Virus record (IMG/VR): IMGVR_UViG_3300031841_003389
Location: 1-27,666 of that record
Strand: one strand, 5' to 3'
From: a virus
DNA length: 27,666 nucleotides
Part shown: positions 1 through 9,338 of the stretch, piece after piece
Layout of the letters: every line of letters begins with the position of its first letter
Numbering within the stretch: position 1 is the stretch's first letter
Position numbers and translations under genes: made by a program
The notes under the pieces: model-generated
The model's database searches: none
Seen by the model: only the letters and a program-made list of their open reading frames with translations
Told to the model about the DNA's origin: nothing

Positions 1-3000
1 ATTCTTTTCTATTTATTTTTTCGGTTAAATTATTTAGGTCGCTTAATGTTGTTTGAGTATCCCAAAATTCCCCTGGCTCAATCCATTTATCTCTTTTAGA
101 AACAGCCAATAAACCATCTGCATAAGCCGAAAGCTCAGCATCATTTTGGACGAGCTTAACTAATTTAGCTTGATCTCTTTTAGATATACCAGGAATTTCA
201 TAACCCGCTTTATTCCAAAGGTATACACGAATAGCCGCATCATAGGTATAATCACCATCAGGAACAAGTTTGTTAATTTTCTTCCTAACAGGTTTGAACA
301 TTTTATTTAGAGCTTTAGTGTCATTCTTGATAGTCTGACGTGCTCTTTCCATTTCTGCAACGCCCTTAAAATAAGGATCCATTAAGTTTTGCTCAAAGAA
401 TGCTTGATCAGCCTCCCCTTGCTTTCCTTTGCCTGCAAATACATATTGTGTTAAACCTCTGAAATCTTCTGCGCTTGGTGGAATAAAGAATTTAAATCTA
501 CCTTTTGTTTTACCTCTTCTTCTAGCTACAGCTTTAGAAAACTCTTTAAAATCTTCAACACCTTTTTGGCGTTCAATCATTTTATTAAAGTCTACATCTA
601 AACTTATACTATGCTTTATTCTTGCTTGCTGTACTTTTCCTTTAACATCAAAAACATTAAGAACGTCTTTAACAGCTTTTACATTACCCAAGTGATCATC
701 TACAAAATAAAAGTCATTATATCCATCAGCTACTTTACCAATCATCCAAGCAGCCTTTGCCGCTGGTGCGCCATTAGCTAATCCCGTTATGTTTTCTAAA
801 GGAATTTCTAAACCTATACCTTTTAAGAATTCATATATTGCCGTAGCGGATTCTGCAGGCCTTGCTGTTAATACGAATATATTTTTATTACCAAACTTTT
901 CAATTGCTTTTTTAAGCCTTGGCGCTAACGGGCCAGGTGTTCCTTTAACAACTTTGTTAAATTCGCTAAAATCAAATTCAGCCCCTTCTGCTGCTAAAGT
1001 TTCACCCTGCTTGGCAAATTCAGCTGGTGTGATTTTATAAGTCTTACCATCTTTAGTTACAATGACTTGGCTTTTACTAAATGCTAATGTATCATCAAAA
1101 TCGTATACACTAATACCTTTTGGAGTTATAGAATATTTGCCTTTACGAGCATTAGCCATTGCTTTATCCACTGTTCTTTTCTCTTCAGTTTCTTGAGTAG
1201 CATCTGCTTTAATTAAAGGATTTGTGCCTTTTTCATTAAAGTATTGTTCGTATGATTCACCTACAGTTTCTTTACCGTCATAGCTAACCATCGCATAAGG
1301 CATACGCCCTCTTGTGAATAAATTATAATATCTATTATGCCATGCTGTTTCCCCTGGTACATAATTAGACGTAGTTATAGAGCTAAAACCAGTATCATCT
1401 AACACCTTATCCATTTCTTTTACTGGAATTATAGTTACTCTATAATCGTTCCATAAAGCGTTAATATTTACTTCTTTATTACCGTTAATATGGTAATCAT
1501 ACAAATAAGCCAATACCACTCGTGCTGGAATAGCGTGCTCAAACCTAAAGTCTGATGTTTTGTCTGACTTTATAACTGTTGATCTTCCCCACACTGGCGC
1601 AGCGGCTCTTAAAGAATTTGATGTGCCATCATTAAAAGCGGATAATAATGCGGCCGCAACATTGGGATCTAAATCTTGTTTAGAAAAATTTTCAAAAAAT
1701 GATGTAACAAACTCTTGTGCTGCTTTATAATTAACTGTATCAGGAGTATAATCATCTTGCAACATGCCTTTTGTTACGTTCGTTACCGGACTGTATTTTC
1801 TTTCAAGCTTTGTTCCATCTTCAAAAATAATTTCTTTATTAGTAACTTCTTTTATTTTCTTACCTTTTAAATCTAATGCTTTATAAAGATTTGCAGTAAT
1901 ATCCTCTTTACCGCTAAATAGGTCTTTGCCTCCTCTAGTGATTGGCTTGCCATTTTTTCTAAAACCAGTTACTAATTTTCCATTTTCGAATTTAAAAGTG
2001 CCAATAGAACCTGACGCATTGAACGTGCTATTGCCAAATGCCACTATTAATTGCATTCCTTCATCAATACCATATTTATCAATTATAGACTGCATGCTTT
2101 CGATAGCAGCCCCTCTTGCTAATAATAAAGTATCTTTATCCTCGTATATTGCACTTATGCTCTGCGTTGCTCCTACTAATTTTTGTAACGCTAAAGCTTC
2201 ATCTGCTTGGTTAGATATATTAATTAGTATTTCTTTAAACACAGGAACTGGTATGCTTTCGGCTGCTTTACTTACAGGTTTCAACCTATTTGCAAATTGT
2301 TCAGCAACACCGTCTATAATCTTAGGATCAAAATCAAGCGCGCTATAAGTGCTTAAAAATACTTTCTTAATATTACCTTTAGAAAGATTATTTAAGTTCA
2401 TTACGCGCTCAAAAAACAAGTCTTTGTTTAAGTCAAATTTAAATCGCGAAGCAGAATCCATTCTACCTACAGAAAATTTACCTCTACCAATTTGTTTTTC
2501 AATTTCAACAACCTCAGACTCTTTAGCTAAGTCATTTTCCCTTAATACATCTGGCAGTACGTCAAAAGCAGCTTCTTCTGCAATAACGTCTGCAAACGAT
2601 GCTTTCCTAGCATTACGCACATTCGTGGCTTTATCACTAGCTTTTAAATATTCAGTACCTTCTTTTTTAACTTGAGCGTCGTAATCGCGCTTTTTAAACG
2701 CCCGGTTGTTTGCATATTTATTTGCAATACGCTTACCTCTAATTTCTCCTCGATCAATAGCATCGTTGTAAGCCTCTACTTCAGGAACAGACATGTAATA
2801 AGGTGTACCATCTTCATTTGTGATCTCTTCCATTAAAAATGGAAACCTATCAGAAATTGTAGACTTAGGCATTATGCTATACACATTTTCAAAGTTTGCA
2901 TCAACAAATGAATCGTAGTTAGCGCGCTTTTCTTTGTTACCAACTTTTTTAGTGTTGTCAAAATTAACACCTCTATCCATAATACTTTTGAATAGATTAC

Positions 3001-6000
3001 CTAATTTTGCACGCATAGCTTTAGAAAGTTCAGTTCTAAACTTTTTGCTACCTATAGGCGCTGTAAACTTAGTTGTTGCAAATGCTACTTTAACATTTCT
3101 TTTTACCTCGTCTTCAACTTTTTCACCAATTGACACAGCTTTACCATCATCATCAAGAACAATAACTTCATCAGTTATTTTAGGAAATTCTTTTTTAACC
3201 TCTTTGGCTTTACGTTCAGTTTTTTCAATTTCAGCCTCAGCACGTTCTTTACTAACAAGCTCTCTTCTACCTGGTTCAGATGGTGCAGCTTCTACAGCAA
3301 TTTCCCCAAATCCTTCTGTCTTATTAATTACACCCTGTAGTCTTCTGCTGGCTTGCCCATATATATGGCTAGTTAGCTTAGTTCCTTTACTAGGATCATA
3401 TGTCTTTATTAAAAACGGAATTCCATCATCACCCTTTTGAACACCAGTAGCAGTTCTGTCTATAATTTGAGGAGCAAACTCTGCATACCCGGGAACTTGA
3501 TCTCTCGCCCTCATTAAATACGCTATATATGATTGCCATTTTTCACCAATCATAAAACCAATACCTAATTTTGTGTTGTCATCAACTGCGTCCCACTGTT
3601 CTTTTGTAAAGTTTGGCTTACCTTCTTCGTCTAATCTTAAATCTAACCCATAAAGCTCTGCGGCTTCATTAAACGCGTTATTTGTTTTGGTGAATAAGTC
3701 AGCTTTATCAGAAGCTTTAAATGTATCTGGTGTACTGTACGAGGCTTTTCCTTTTTTAAGATCAGAAATTTTAGGTCCTTTTTTAACCTTTTTTCGTATA
3801 CGTTTGCCAACTTTACCATTTCTAAAATCAGCGTTACGATTTAGCAAATAATTTAATGCGCCATCTGGCGTATCTATGTTAATACCTTTGAAAAAGCTTT
3901 CTTTAGATCTTTTGGCTTCTAATTTAAGCTCTGGGTTAAAAGCATATAAAATTTCTTGTGCAACCTTAGTATACTCATCTTTATATTCGGCACTTGTATC
4001 TTCCCAGACTTTACCGACATCTTCTGTTAAATCAGATCTTTTTTGCAATATATCATTAACTTGTTGATCAATGCCCGCTAAATCGGGTTGGGAAAGTCTA
4101 TTGTGTAGATTATCAGCATATTGCTTTTGTTTTTTTGGTGTGTCAAATACGCGATCGTCAATAGCATGAGCAACTTCGTGCACAACTGCCGTAGCGGCAA
4201 GGATATTTCCATCGTCAATTGCAGCCTTAGCACGCTCTTTATTAAAAGTTAAATATTTGCCATCATATACATATCCGTTACTGTCTGGGTTTTCTAGCGC
4301 TTTGTATATTTCATTTTTTTGGTCTTCGCTTAAATCCTCGTCTTCTAGTAACTTTTGAGCTTCTTCTTTATTAGAAACTTCTATTATTTTTAAATCCGCT
4401 GTATCTACTATTTCAGAAGATGCCGTAGCTCTTTTATTTAAAGTAATAGCTCTTCCTCTGTAAAACTGTGCATTTGCTCCTTCCGCAGCATACACTTTAT
4501 CTTTAGCTGTTTTTGATAAAGGTTTGCCTTTTGTGTCTTTTAAAGCTTCTACTCTTTTAACTATTTCTGGGTTTGCTTTAGCGTCACGTATATGACTGAG
4601 TCTTTGCTCGTTTCTAATCTCATTTATAACAAAAGCAAGCTTATCTTTTCTATTTAAAGAACGATATTCGTTAGCTTTATTAGTGTCTGTAGTTTCAAGC
4701 TTTTTCTTTATTCTTTTACCAGAATCACCTAAAGAATTTTCAACACGATCATAATTAACATCTTTTTTAATTTGATCTTGTTGTTTTTTAATAGTATTTC
4801 TTCTTATATCAAAGTTTTCAGCTTCTTGGTTTTTACCTTCGCTTTTAAGCTTATTCTTATAATTTTCAATTTGCTGCTCTGCTGCGGCTTGTGTGGAACC
4901 TGGTTTTACGCCAGCTTCTTGCATTAATTCTTTTTCAAGAACACCTAGTCCTAAAAGCTTTCTTTGGTTTTCCGCTCCTAATGCAATAGCATCAACCTCT
5001 AAGCCGTTGACAGCAAAGCTTTGTTCTTTCATTTGATTAGCCAGCTCCGCAATGAGTAGATCCTTATCTTTTTGATTTGTCGATTCCTGTATACTAATGC
5101 TTAATTCTTGAATATTTCGATTAAAGTCGTTAATATTCTTTTCAAAATCAATAGTAGCCGCGTTGGTCATTAAAGCCGAATAAGCAACACCAGGAGTAGA
5201 CATAGCCCCCGATGTGATTAAAGCAGATACGGCAGTATCGTCCCACTGGCTAAAGTCCATATCTCTTCCGAGAATAAGTCCTTCACTAAGCATAGTGTCA
5301 CCAAGATATATAATTTCCTCTTCTGCTATTTCACCCGCAAGTCTTTTACCTAATTCAAGACCTGTCATACCAAGCTTTTGTAAGTTGCTTTTATATAAAA
5401 AGTTTGATATATTTACACCGCTTTTAGAAAAGTCTTTTATTGCTTTTAATGAGTTTGGAGCAGTACCTAAAAATGAAGTCACAGTTCCTTCTATAAGCCC
5501 CGTTGCCCATGCCGACCCTAAAATTTGCTCATCGGTAAGATCGCCTTGAGCAATAGTCTTGTTTAAATCAAGCTCATTCAATGCATAGGTATTATAATCA
5601 ATAAAGCCCATATCATAAGCATTCTTATTTAGCTCCACTTGATTTTTTGCTGTTTCAGCTAAATCTTGCTGCAGTAATAAATCTCTATATTTTTGTGCAC
5701 CCGAAGAAACACCAAATTGGGAACCTACGGCTAACTGTGTACCTATTTTACCAAGATTCATAGCAGTACCCGCCCCTGATGTAGTAACGGCTAATATAAT
5801 GTTTGGCGCTTGCTGCGAAAGTGTTCTTAATGAAAACAATCCTTTTCGACCTTGCTCAACAGCTTGATCATAGGTGAGCATTGTTTCAAATGCCTCGTTC
5901 TTACGTTGTAATCTAGCTTGTTCTTGTTTGGCGTATTCAGATCCGCCTAATACAGTAGGAACTGCTAACAAAATACCTGCAACAGCATCATTAAAATCTT

Positions 6001-7780
6001 TTCTTAAAAGAGCTCCGGTATCATACTCTTTCATACTAAGATTAAATAATTCTTCCGGTGTTACCTCAACGCCCTTTTCTTTTTCTTCAAATTCTTTAGT
6101 ATCTTGAATGTATCTATATACATCTTCGTTGTAATCAGCTTGAGCAATATTAAAAGAGTTCTGTAATTTATAAAACTCAGCCATAGCAAGTTTTTGTGCT
6201 TCTTGCTCTTTTTCAGATAATTTTTCTTTACTGCCGGTAGCTGTAAAAACATAATTACCATTAATATTTTTTATTTCAAAACTTGTTTTAGGCGATAATT
6301 TAGAAATTTCATCCACTCGAGTTGTTACCATGGATGCAATTTGTTCCTGATTTTTTTGAAGCTGATTTACAAATTCTTTCTTCTTTTCTTTATATTCTTT
6401 TTTCTCTGCAACTTTGTATCTTGAAGCTAATTTTAAAAGATTCTGTTTTCCAGATTCTTTCATTAAAGCCTCATTAATAGTTGTCATGCGATTACCCAAC
6501 TCAACATCTTTGTATCTATTATAACCAGCACTAAACACGCTTTTTATTAGACTAGGATCAAGCTTTGCTTTTATATCATCTGGAAGACCACTTAGGTCAG
6601 TTTTATAAGCTATGTACTCTTCTGGTGTAAATGAAGCATAACGGGCTCTTCTGCCGCCTTCTATTTTTTTTCTAGTATCTTTTCTTCCTTCAATATAGTT
6701 TTTTACCTGCTCGGCCTCCTCCTCTGTAAAATCACCAGAATTAATTAAGTTCATCTCCAATAAAGCAGAAAATGAATCAGATAGTAAATAGTCTTTTGTT
6801 AAATCAGTTTCGTCTATTTTTTTAGTTTCTTTTTTTCTTGCTTCAACTACCTTTTTTTCAAACTCTTGATAAGCTTTATAAGAGTTAGACGTCAATTTTT
6901 TTTCGTCTTCTTCTGTTAGGTTTTCACCTAAATAATTAGCTAATTCTTTTCTATTGAGCCCTGAGCCTACAGCTTCACCGTCTTTGTATATATTAAAACC
7001 AGAAAAAATAGACGCACGTGGCCCATATGGTACACCAGAAGTGTCTTCGTAATTAGCTTTAATCTTATAACCAGTGCCCTCAAGTCCAAAATTTAATTGA
7101 TCAATATCTTCATCTTCAAAACCTTGCTCAAGCCTATCTACAAATGTGTCTGTTATTTGTGCAGCGTATTCCTCTTTAGACAGCTTTTTAAACGATGCTT
7201 TTAACTCATCCAGCTGCTCCGCTGTTTTTAATCTATCTTCGTAGGTAGCTGGCTTAAGGTTAATATATTTTTCTTCTTTAGTAATAGGATCTATATATGC
7301 AACAGCATTGCGAATATCTGTTTGAGCTATCTGTATAGGTAAGTTTTCCTCTAGTATAGCTTCTACAGTTTCTTCTGTTTCGTTTACTAGACTATATGAA
7401 TTATCAAAAGAAGGTCCTTCTTGGGGAGTAAATCTTTTTTCTTGTGCGGCGCTTAATTGTTGTTTTAGCTGCTCTTTTTTTCTTTGAGCACCTCTAACAC
7501 TGTAGCGTTCACCTCTTTTTTGTTTCTCTGCTAAATCCGAAGAAAAAGTTTCCAATTGTGATTCCAATTCTGAAATCTCTTCGTCTATCGCTTTGGATGT
7601 TGTTTTTTTCGGTGCTACAGCCACATCCGCATCCGTAACACCGTTTTGAAAATCCGGGTCGCTTACTTGCGTATATCCTGCTAAAGCTGCATATTCAGAT
7701 ACACTCATATTATTTGCGTCTGCCCATGCTTTCATTTGCTTAGCCGAAACAGTTGCTCCGGTTTCTGTATTTTTATACAT
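1..7780 (-). CDS. Giant internal virion / ejection protein with zincin and HAD-phosphatase domains (partial, C-terminus outside window)
   Basis: An uninterrupted reading frame starts at ATG 7780-7778 and is still open at base 2, giving at least 2593 codons. The N-terminus (MYKNTETGATVSAKQMKAWA) leads into a coiled coil (about 65-115). Hydrophobic, small-residue stretches lie near 593-611, 650-690 and 845-877, with long charged helices around 880-1040. HEVAH at 1201-1205 is a zinc metalloprotease signature; E1276 in AQEILYAF is a plausible third ligand. YDPSKGTKLTSHIYG at 1461-1475 resembles sigma-factor region 2. An FRFEHAIPAR block sits near 2078-2087. HAD motifs follow: DFDDT 2227-2231, TAR 2305-2307, K2342, DD 2361-2362. 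It lies after two smaller ejection-like genes, with a 13-base gap, so I infer a protein packed in the head and injected with DNA. No RNA polymerase DxDxD motif was seen. The overall role is inferred; the frame and motifs are directly visible. Confidence 0.85.
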   Translation of the reverse strand, partial: MYKNTETGATVSAKQMKAWADANNMSVSEYAALAGYTQVSDPDFQNGVTDADVAVAPKKTTSKAIDEEISELESQLETFSSDLAEKQKRGERYSVRGAQRKKEQLKQQLSAAQEKRFTPQEGPSFDNSYSLVNETEETVEAILEENLPIQIAQTDIRNAVAYIDPITKEEKYINLKPATYEDRLKTAEQLDELKASFKKLSKEEYAAQITDTFVDRLEQGFEDEDIDQLNFGLEGTGYKIKANYEDTSGVPYGPRASIFSGFNIYKDGEAVGSGLNRKELANYLGENLTEEDEKKLTSNSYKAYQEFEKKVVEARKKETKKIDETDLTKDYLLSDSFSALLEMNLINSGDFTEEEAEQVKNYIEGRKDTRKKIEGGRRARYASFTPEEYIAYKTDLSGLPDDIKAKLDPSLIKSVFSAGYNRYKDVELGNRMTTINEALMKESGKQNLLKLASRYKVAEKKEYKEKKKEFVNQLQKNQEQIASMVTTRVDEISKLSPKTSFEIKNINGNYVFTATGSKEKLSEKEQEAQKLAMAEFYKLQNSFNIAQADYNEDVYRYIQDTKEFEEKEKGVEVTPEELFNLSMKEYDTGALLRKDFNDAVAGILLAVPTVLGGSEYAKQEQARLQRKNEAFETMLTYDQAVEQGRKGLFSLRTLSQQAPNIILAVTTSGAGTAMNLGKIGTQLAVGSQFGVSSGAQKYRDLLLQQDLAETAKNQVELNKNAYDMGFIDYNTYALNELDLNKTIAQGDLTDEQILGSAWATGLIEGTVTSFLGTAPNSLKAIKDFSKSGVNISNFLYKSNLQKLGMTGLELGKRLAGEIAEEEIIYLGDTMLSEGLILGRDMDFSQWDDTAVSALITSGAMSTPGVAYSALMTNAATIDFEKNINDFNRNIQELSISIQESTNQKDKDLLIAELANQMKEQSFAVNGLEVDAIALGAENQRKLLGLGVLEKELMQEAGVKPGSTQAAAEQQIENYKNKLKSEGKNQEAENFDIRRNTIKKQQDQIKKDVNYDRVENSLGDSGKRIKKKLETTDTNKANEYRSLNRKDKLAFVINEIRNEQRLSHIRDAKANPEIVKRVEALKDTKGKPLSKTAKDKVYAAEGANAQFYRGRAITLNKRATASSEIVDTADLKIIEVSNKEEAQKLLEDEDLSEDQKNEIYKALENPDSNGYVYDGKYLTFNKERAKAAIDDGNILAATAVVHEVAHAIDDRVFDTPKKQKQYADNLHNRLSQPDLAGIDQQVNDILQKRSDLTEDVGKVWEDTSAEYKDEYTKVAQEILYAFNPELKLEAKRSKESFFKGINIDTPDGALNYLLNRNADFRNGKVGKRIRKKVKKGPKISDLKKGKASYSTPDTFKASDKADLFTKTNNAFNEAAELYGLDLRLDEEGKPNFTKEQWDAVDDNTKLGIGFMIGEKWQSYIAYLMRARDQVPGYAEFAPQIIDRTATGVQKGDDGIPFLIKTYDPSKGTKLTSHIYGQASRRLQGVINKTEGFGEIAVEAAPSEPGRRELVSKERAEAEIEKTERKAKEVKKEFPKITDEVIVLDDDGKAVSIGEKVEDEVKRNVKVAFATTKFTAPIGSKKFRTELSKAMRAKLGNLFKSIMDRGVNFDNTKKVGNKEKRANYDSFVDANFENVYSIMPKSTISDRFPFLMEEITNEDGTPYYMSVPEVEAYNDAIDRGEIRGKRIANKYANNRAFKKRDYDAQVKKEGTEYLKASDKATNVRNARKASFADVIAEEAAFDVLPDVLRENDLAKESEVVEIEKQIGRGKFSVGRMDSASRFKFDLNKDLFFERVMNLNNLSKGNIKKVFLSTYSALDFDPKIIDGVAEQFANRLKPVSKAAESIPVPVFKEILINISNQADEALALQKLVGATQSISAIYEDKDTLLLARGAAIESMQSIIDKYGIDEGMQLIVAFGNSTFNASGSIGTFKFENGKLVTGFRKNGKPITRGGKDLFSGKEDITANLYKALDLKGKKIKEVTNKEIIFEDGTKLERKYSPVTNVTKGMLQDDYTPDTVNYKAAQEFVTSFFENFSKQDLDPNVAAALLSAFNDGTSNSLRAAAPVWGRSTVIKSDKTSDFRFEHAIPARVVLAYLYDYHINGNKEVNINALWNDYRVTIIPVKEMDKVLDDTGFSSITTSNYVPGETAWHNRYYNLFTRGRMPYAMVSYDGKETVGESYEQYFNEKGTNPLIKADATQETEEKRTVDKAMANARKGKYSITPKGISVYDFDDTLAFSKSQVIVTKDGKTYKITPAEFAKQGETLAAEGAEFDFSEFNKVVKGTPGPLAPRLKKAIEKFGNKNIFVLTARPAESATAIYEFLKGIGLEIPLENITGLANGAPAAKAAWMIGKVADGYNDFYFVDDHLGNVKAVKDVLNVFDVKGKVQQARIKHSISLDVDFNKMIERQKGVEDFKEFSKAVARRRGKTKGRFKFFIPPSAEDFRGLTQYVFAGKGKQGEADQAFFEQNLMDPYFKGVAEMERARQTIKNDTKALNKMFKPVRKKINKLVPDGDYTYDAAIRVYLWNKAGYEIPGISKRDQAKLVKLVQNDAELSAYADGLLAVSKRDKWIEPGEFWDTQTTLSDLNNLTEKINRKE

Positions 7781-7793
7781 ATTAAACTATATT

Positions 7794-9236
7794 TTATTGA
7801 TTAAAACGTAATTTTGCGCCCATAGCCGCTCTAAGTTGGCTATAATTAATTATTACGTCTCCTTTCTTGTTTTTTACACCGTAAGGTATTGAATTTGACG
7901 GTTGTGGAACAAATGTACCAGCTGTACTATCGTATACATTTGGAACATAGCGCCACGTTGATTTGTCGTTTTCATCGACCTTATCTAGTTTCCAGTTAGC
8001 ATCTCTGCCTCCAAAGCTAGACTTGATAATTGGCGCTTCAGCTTTATACGCTTGGTCATAATCATAAAACCCACCTTTTGAATCTTTTCCAGATTCCTTA
8101 GTTATACTTTTCTTGTAATAATCTTGAGTGGCATCAGCAACTTTTATTCTAGCCATATTACCCATATGTTCAGCTAATGCCTTGTCAAATACCTGTTGCT
8201 CTTCCTTGCTAAAATCCCCTGTTTTTGAATCATAGCTTAAAGCATCTGATTTAAAGTTTGGATTTTGTGGGGCTAATGTGTTCTTGTACAAAGAAACTTT
8301 TTGCTCATATGTCATATTACCTACGGCTTCTCTTCCTGCAGATTCAAACTGAGATATAATACTTTGTGTATCCACTTTTTGAAAAGTCTCTGTTATTATA
8401 TTACCGTCTTTATCTGTAGTTGTCTTGGTTTCTACTTCCGGCTGATTAGTCTCAGGATCTATTATTTGGTACTTAGCGGCAAGCTTACCGTCAACAAAAA
8501 TATTTGCATTGTCGATGGTTTTCATAGATACATTGTCAAGGTCAGGAACAGTTAATACCTCATCTAACGGTAATTCAGCTACGTTTAAATCAAAGCTTTT
8601 AGATTTACCTTCTTCGTTTAAATAAGTATATTTAATTACTGTATCGCCCTTATCGTTTATATAAACTTCTCTGCCTTCGCCTTCTTCAATGCCCCCAGTT
8701 TCAATATCAGCAGCTTTTAACAAATCATTATTACCTGCATAATACAAATCAACTGTATTGGGAACGCCTGGCCCATCTTTAACCACTTGGTCAATAAATA
8801 TAGCCATTCGCGCAGTGTAATCATTTATATCAGTAATTTGGTCACTAGATACTGCTCTAAAATGTTCAAACTTTTTTAACGCGGGTTGTAAACCCTCTAT
8901 TTCTTCTATGCTTGTAGACGTTTGAGATTTAGTATAAACTTCCCAACCTGCTTTAAATTCTTTTATATAAGCATTTTTAATATCCTCGTCGAGACCTTTC
9001 ATCTTCGCGAGGTTTTCTTTAAGTAGCTTTCCACCCTCTGCTCCTAAAGCAATTCTTTTCTTTTTAAGTTCAAGCGCTTGCTTGTTTTCTTTTTCAAGAT
9101 CGTTTCTAAGGCGTTCTGCTCGTTTTTCAATAGCATTACCAATATTCTTACCTATAGACGCAGCAGCGTTTGCCCACGCTTGCCCAGCACCTGTTGTCTC
9201 AAATCTTATTGGTTGTGGATTTTCGTATGCTCCCAT
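7794..9236 (-). CDS. Internal virion (ejection-type) protein, 480 aa
   Basis: The start is ATG at 9236, preceded by an A-rich leader without Shine-Dalgarno sequence; the stop is TAA. The N-terminus (MGAYENPQPIRFETTGAGQA) is followed by a highly charged helical segment (about 25-110) rich in Lys, Glu and Ala. A mainly beta central part follows (about 190-300), with runs of Thr/Asp/Lys such as TKTTTDKDGN, then a mixed C-terminal region. There is no signal peptide and no enzymatic motif. It lies between a small glycine-rich ejection-like gene and the giant protein, 13 bases upstream of the latter. Short, medium and giant genes after the tail genes are the usual layout of podovirus internal core proteins (compare T7 gp14-gp15-gp16), so the role is inferred from position and composition. 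It could instead be a tail-associated structural protein. Confidence 0.65.
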   Translation of the reverse strand: MGAYENPQPIRFETTGAGQAWANAAASIGKNIGNAIEKRAERLRNDLEKENKQALELKKKRIALGAEGGKLLKENLAKMKGLDEDIKNAYIKEFKAGWEVYTKSQTSTSIEEIEGLQPALKKFEHFRAVSSDQITDINDYTARMAIFIDQVVKDGPGVPNTVDLYYAGNNDLLKAADIETGGIEEGEGREVYINDKGDTVIKYTYLNEEGKSKSFDLNVAELPLDEVLTVPDLDNVSMKTIDNANIFVDGKLAAKYQIIDPETNQPEVETKTTTDKDGNIITETFQKVDTQSIISQFESAGREAVGNMTYEQKVSLYKNTLAPQNPNFKSDALSYDSKTGDFSKEEQQVFDKALAEHMGNMARIKVADATQDYYKKSITKESGKDSKGGFYDYDQAYKAEAPIIKSSFGGRDANWKLDKVDENDKSTWRYVPNVYDSTAGTFVPQPSNSIPYGVKNKKGDVIINYSQLRAAMGAKLRFNQ

Positions 9237-9338
9237 TTATTTTTTTTATTTATGCTATATTATAATTATCGTACTTATTAGTATATGTGGTACTTAAATC
9301 AATATTGTTAAGTTTGGACTTATCCAACGTTGGCGCCC
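9237..9338 (-). promoter_or_regulatory. Longest intergenic gap (102 bases): AT-rich, possible promoter and small hairpin
   Basis: This is the largest non-coding gap in the window, just before the two large ejection genes. On the minus strand it begins with the palindrome CCAACGTTGG (9324-9333) and an overlapping small hairpin TTGGA-TAAG-TCCAA (9314-9327). It ends with an AT-rich run containing TATAAT, followed by an A-rich leader before the ATG. No convincing -35 element or Bacteroidota-type TTTG/TAnnTTTG pair was found. A promoter or processing site for the ejection genes is possible but unproven. Confidence 0.3.

Noticed and set aside
429-6107. Several plus-strand open frames of 60-170 codons opposite the giant protein
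   Set aside because: They are antisense shadows of one continuous, motif-bearing minus-strand frame. They have Leu/Ser-rich composition typical of reverse complements of Lys/Glu-rich genes.
6061-6261. 66-codon minus-strand frame inside the giant gene
   Set aside because: It lies in another frame of a gene with clear coding content, is Lys/Leu-rich and has no recognisable features.
1-7780. Virion RNA polymerase in the giant protein, as in many crAss-like phages
   Set aside because: No DxDxD-type catalytic motif or double-psi barrel signature was seen in the visible part; it could still lie beyond the left edge.
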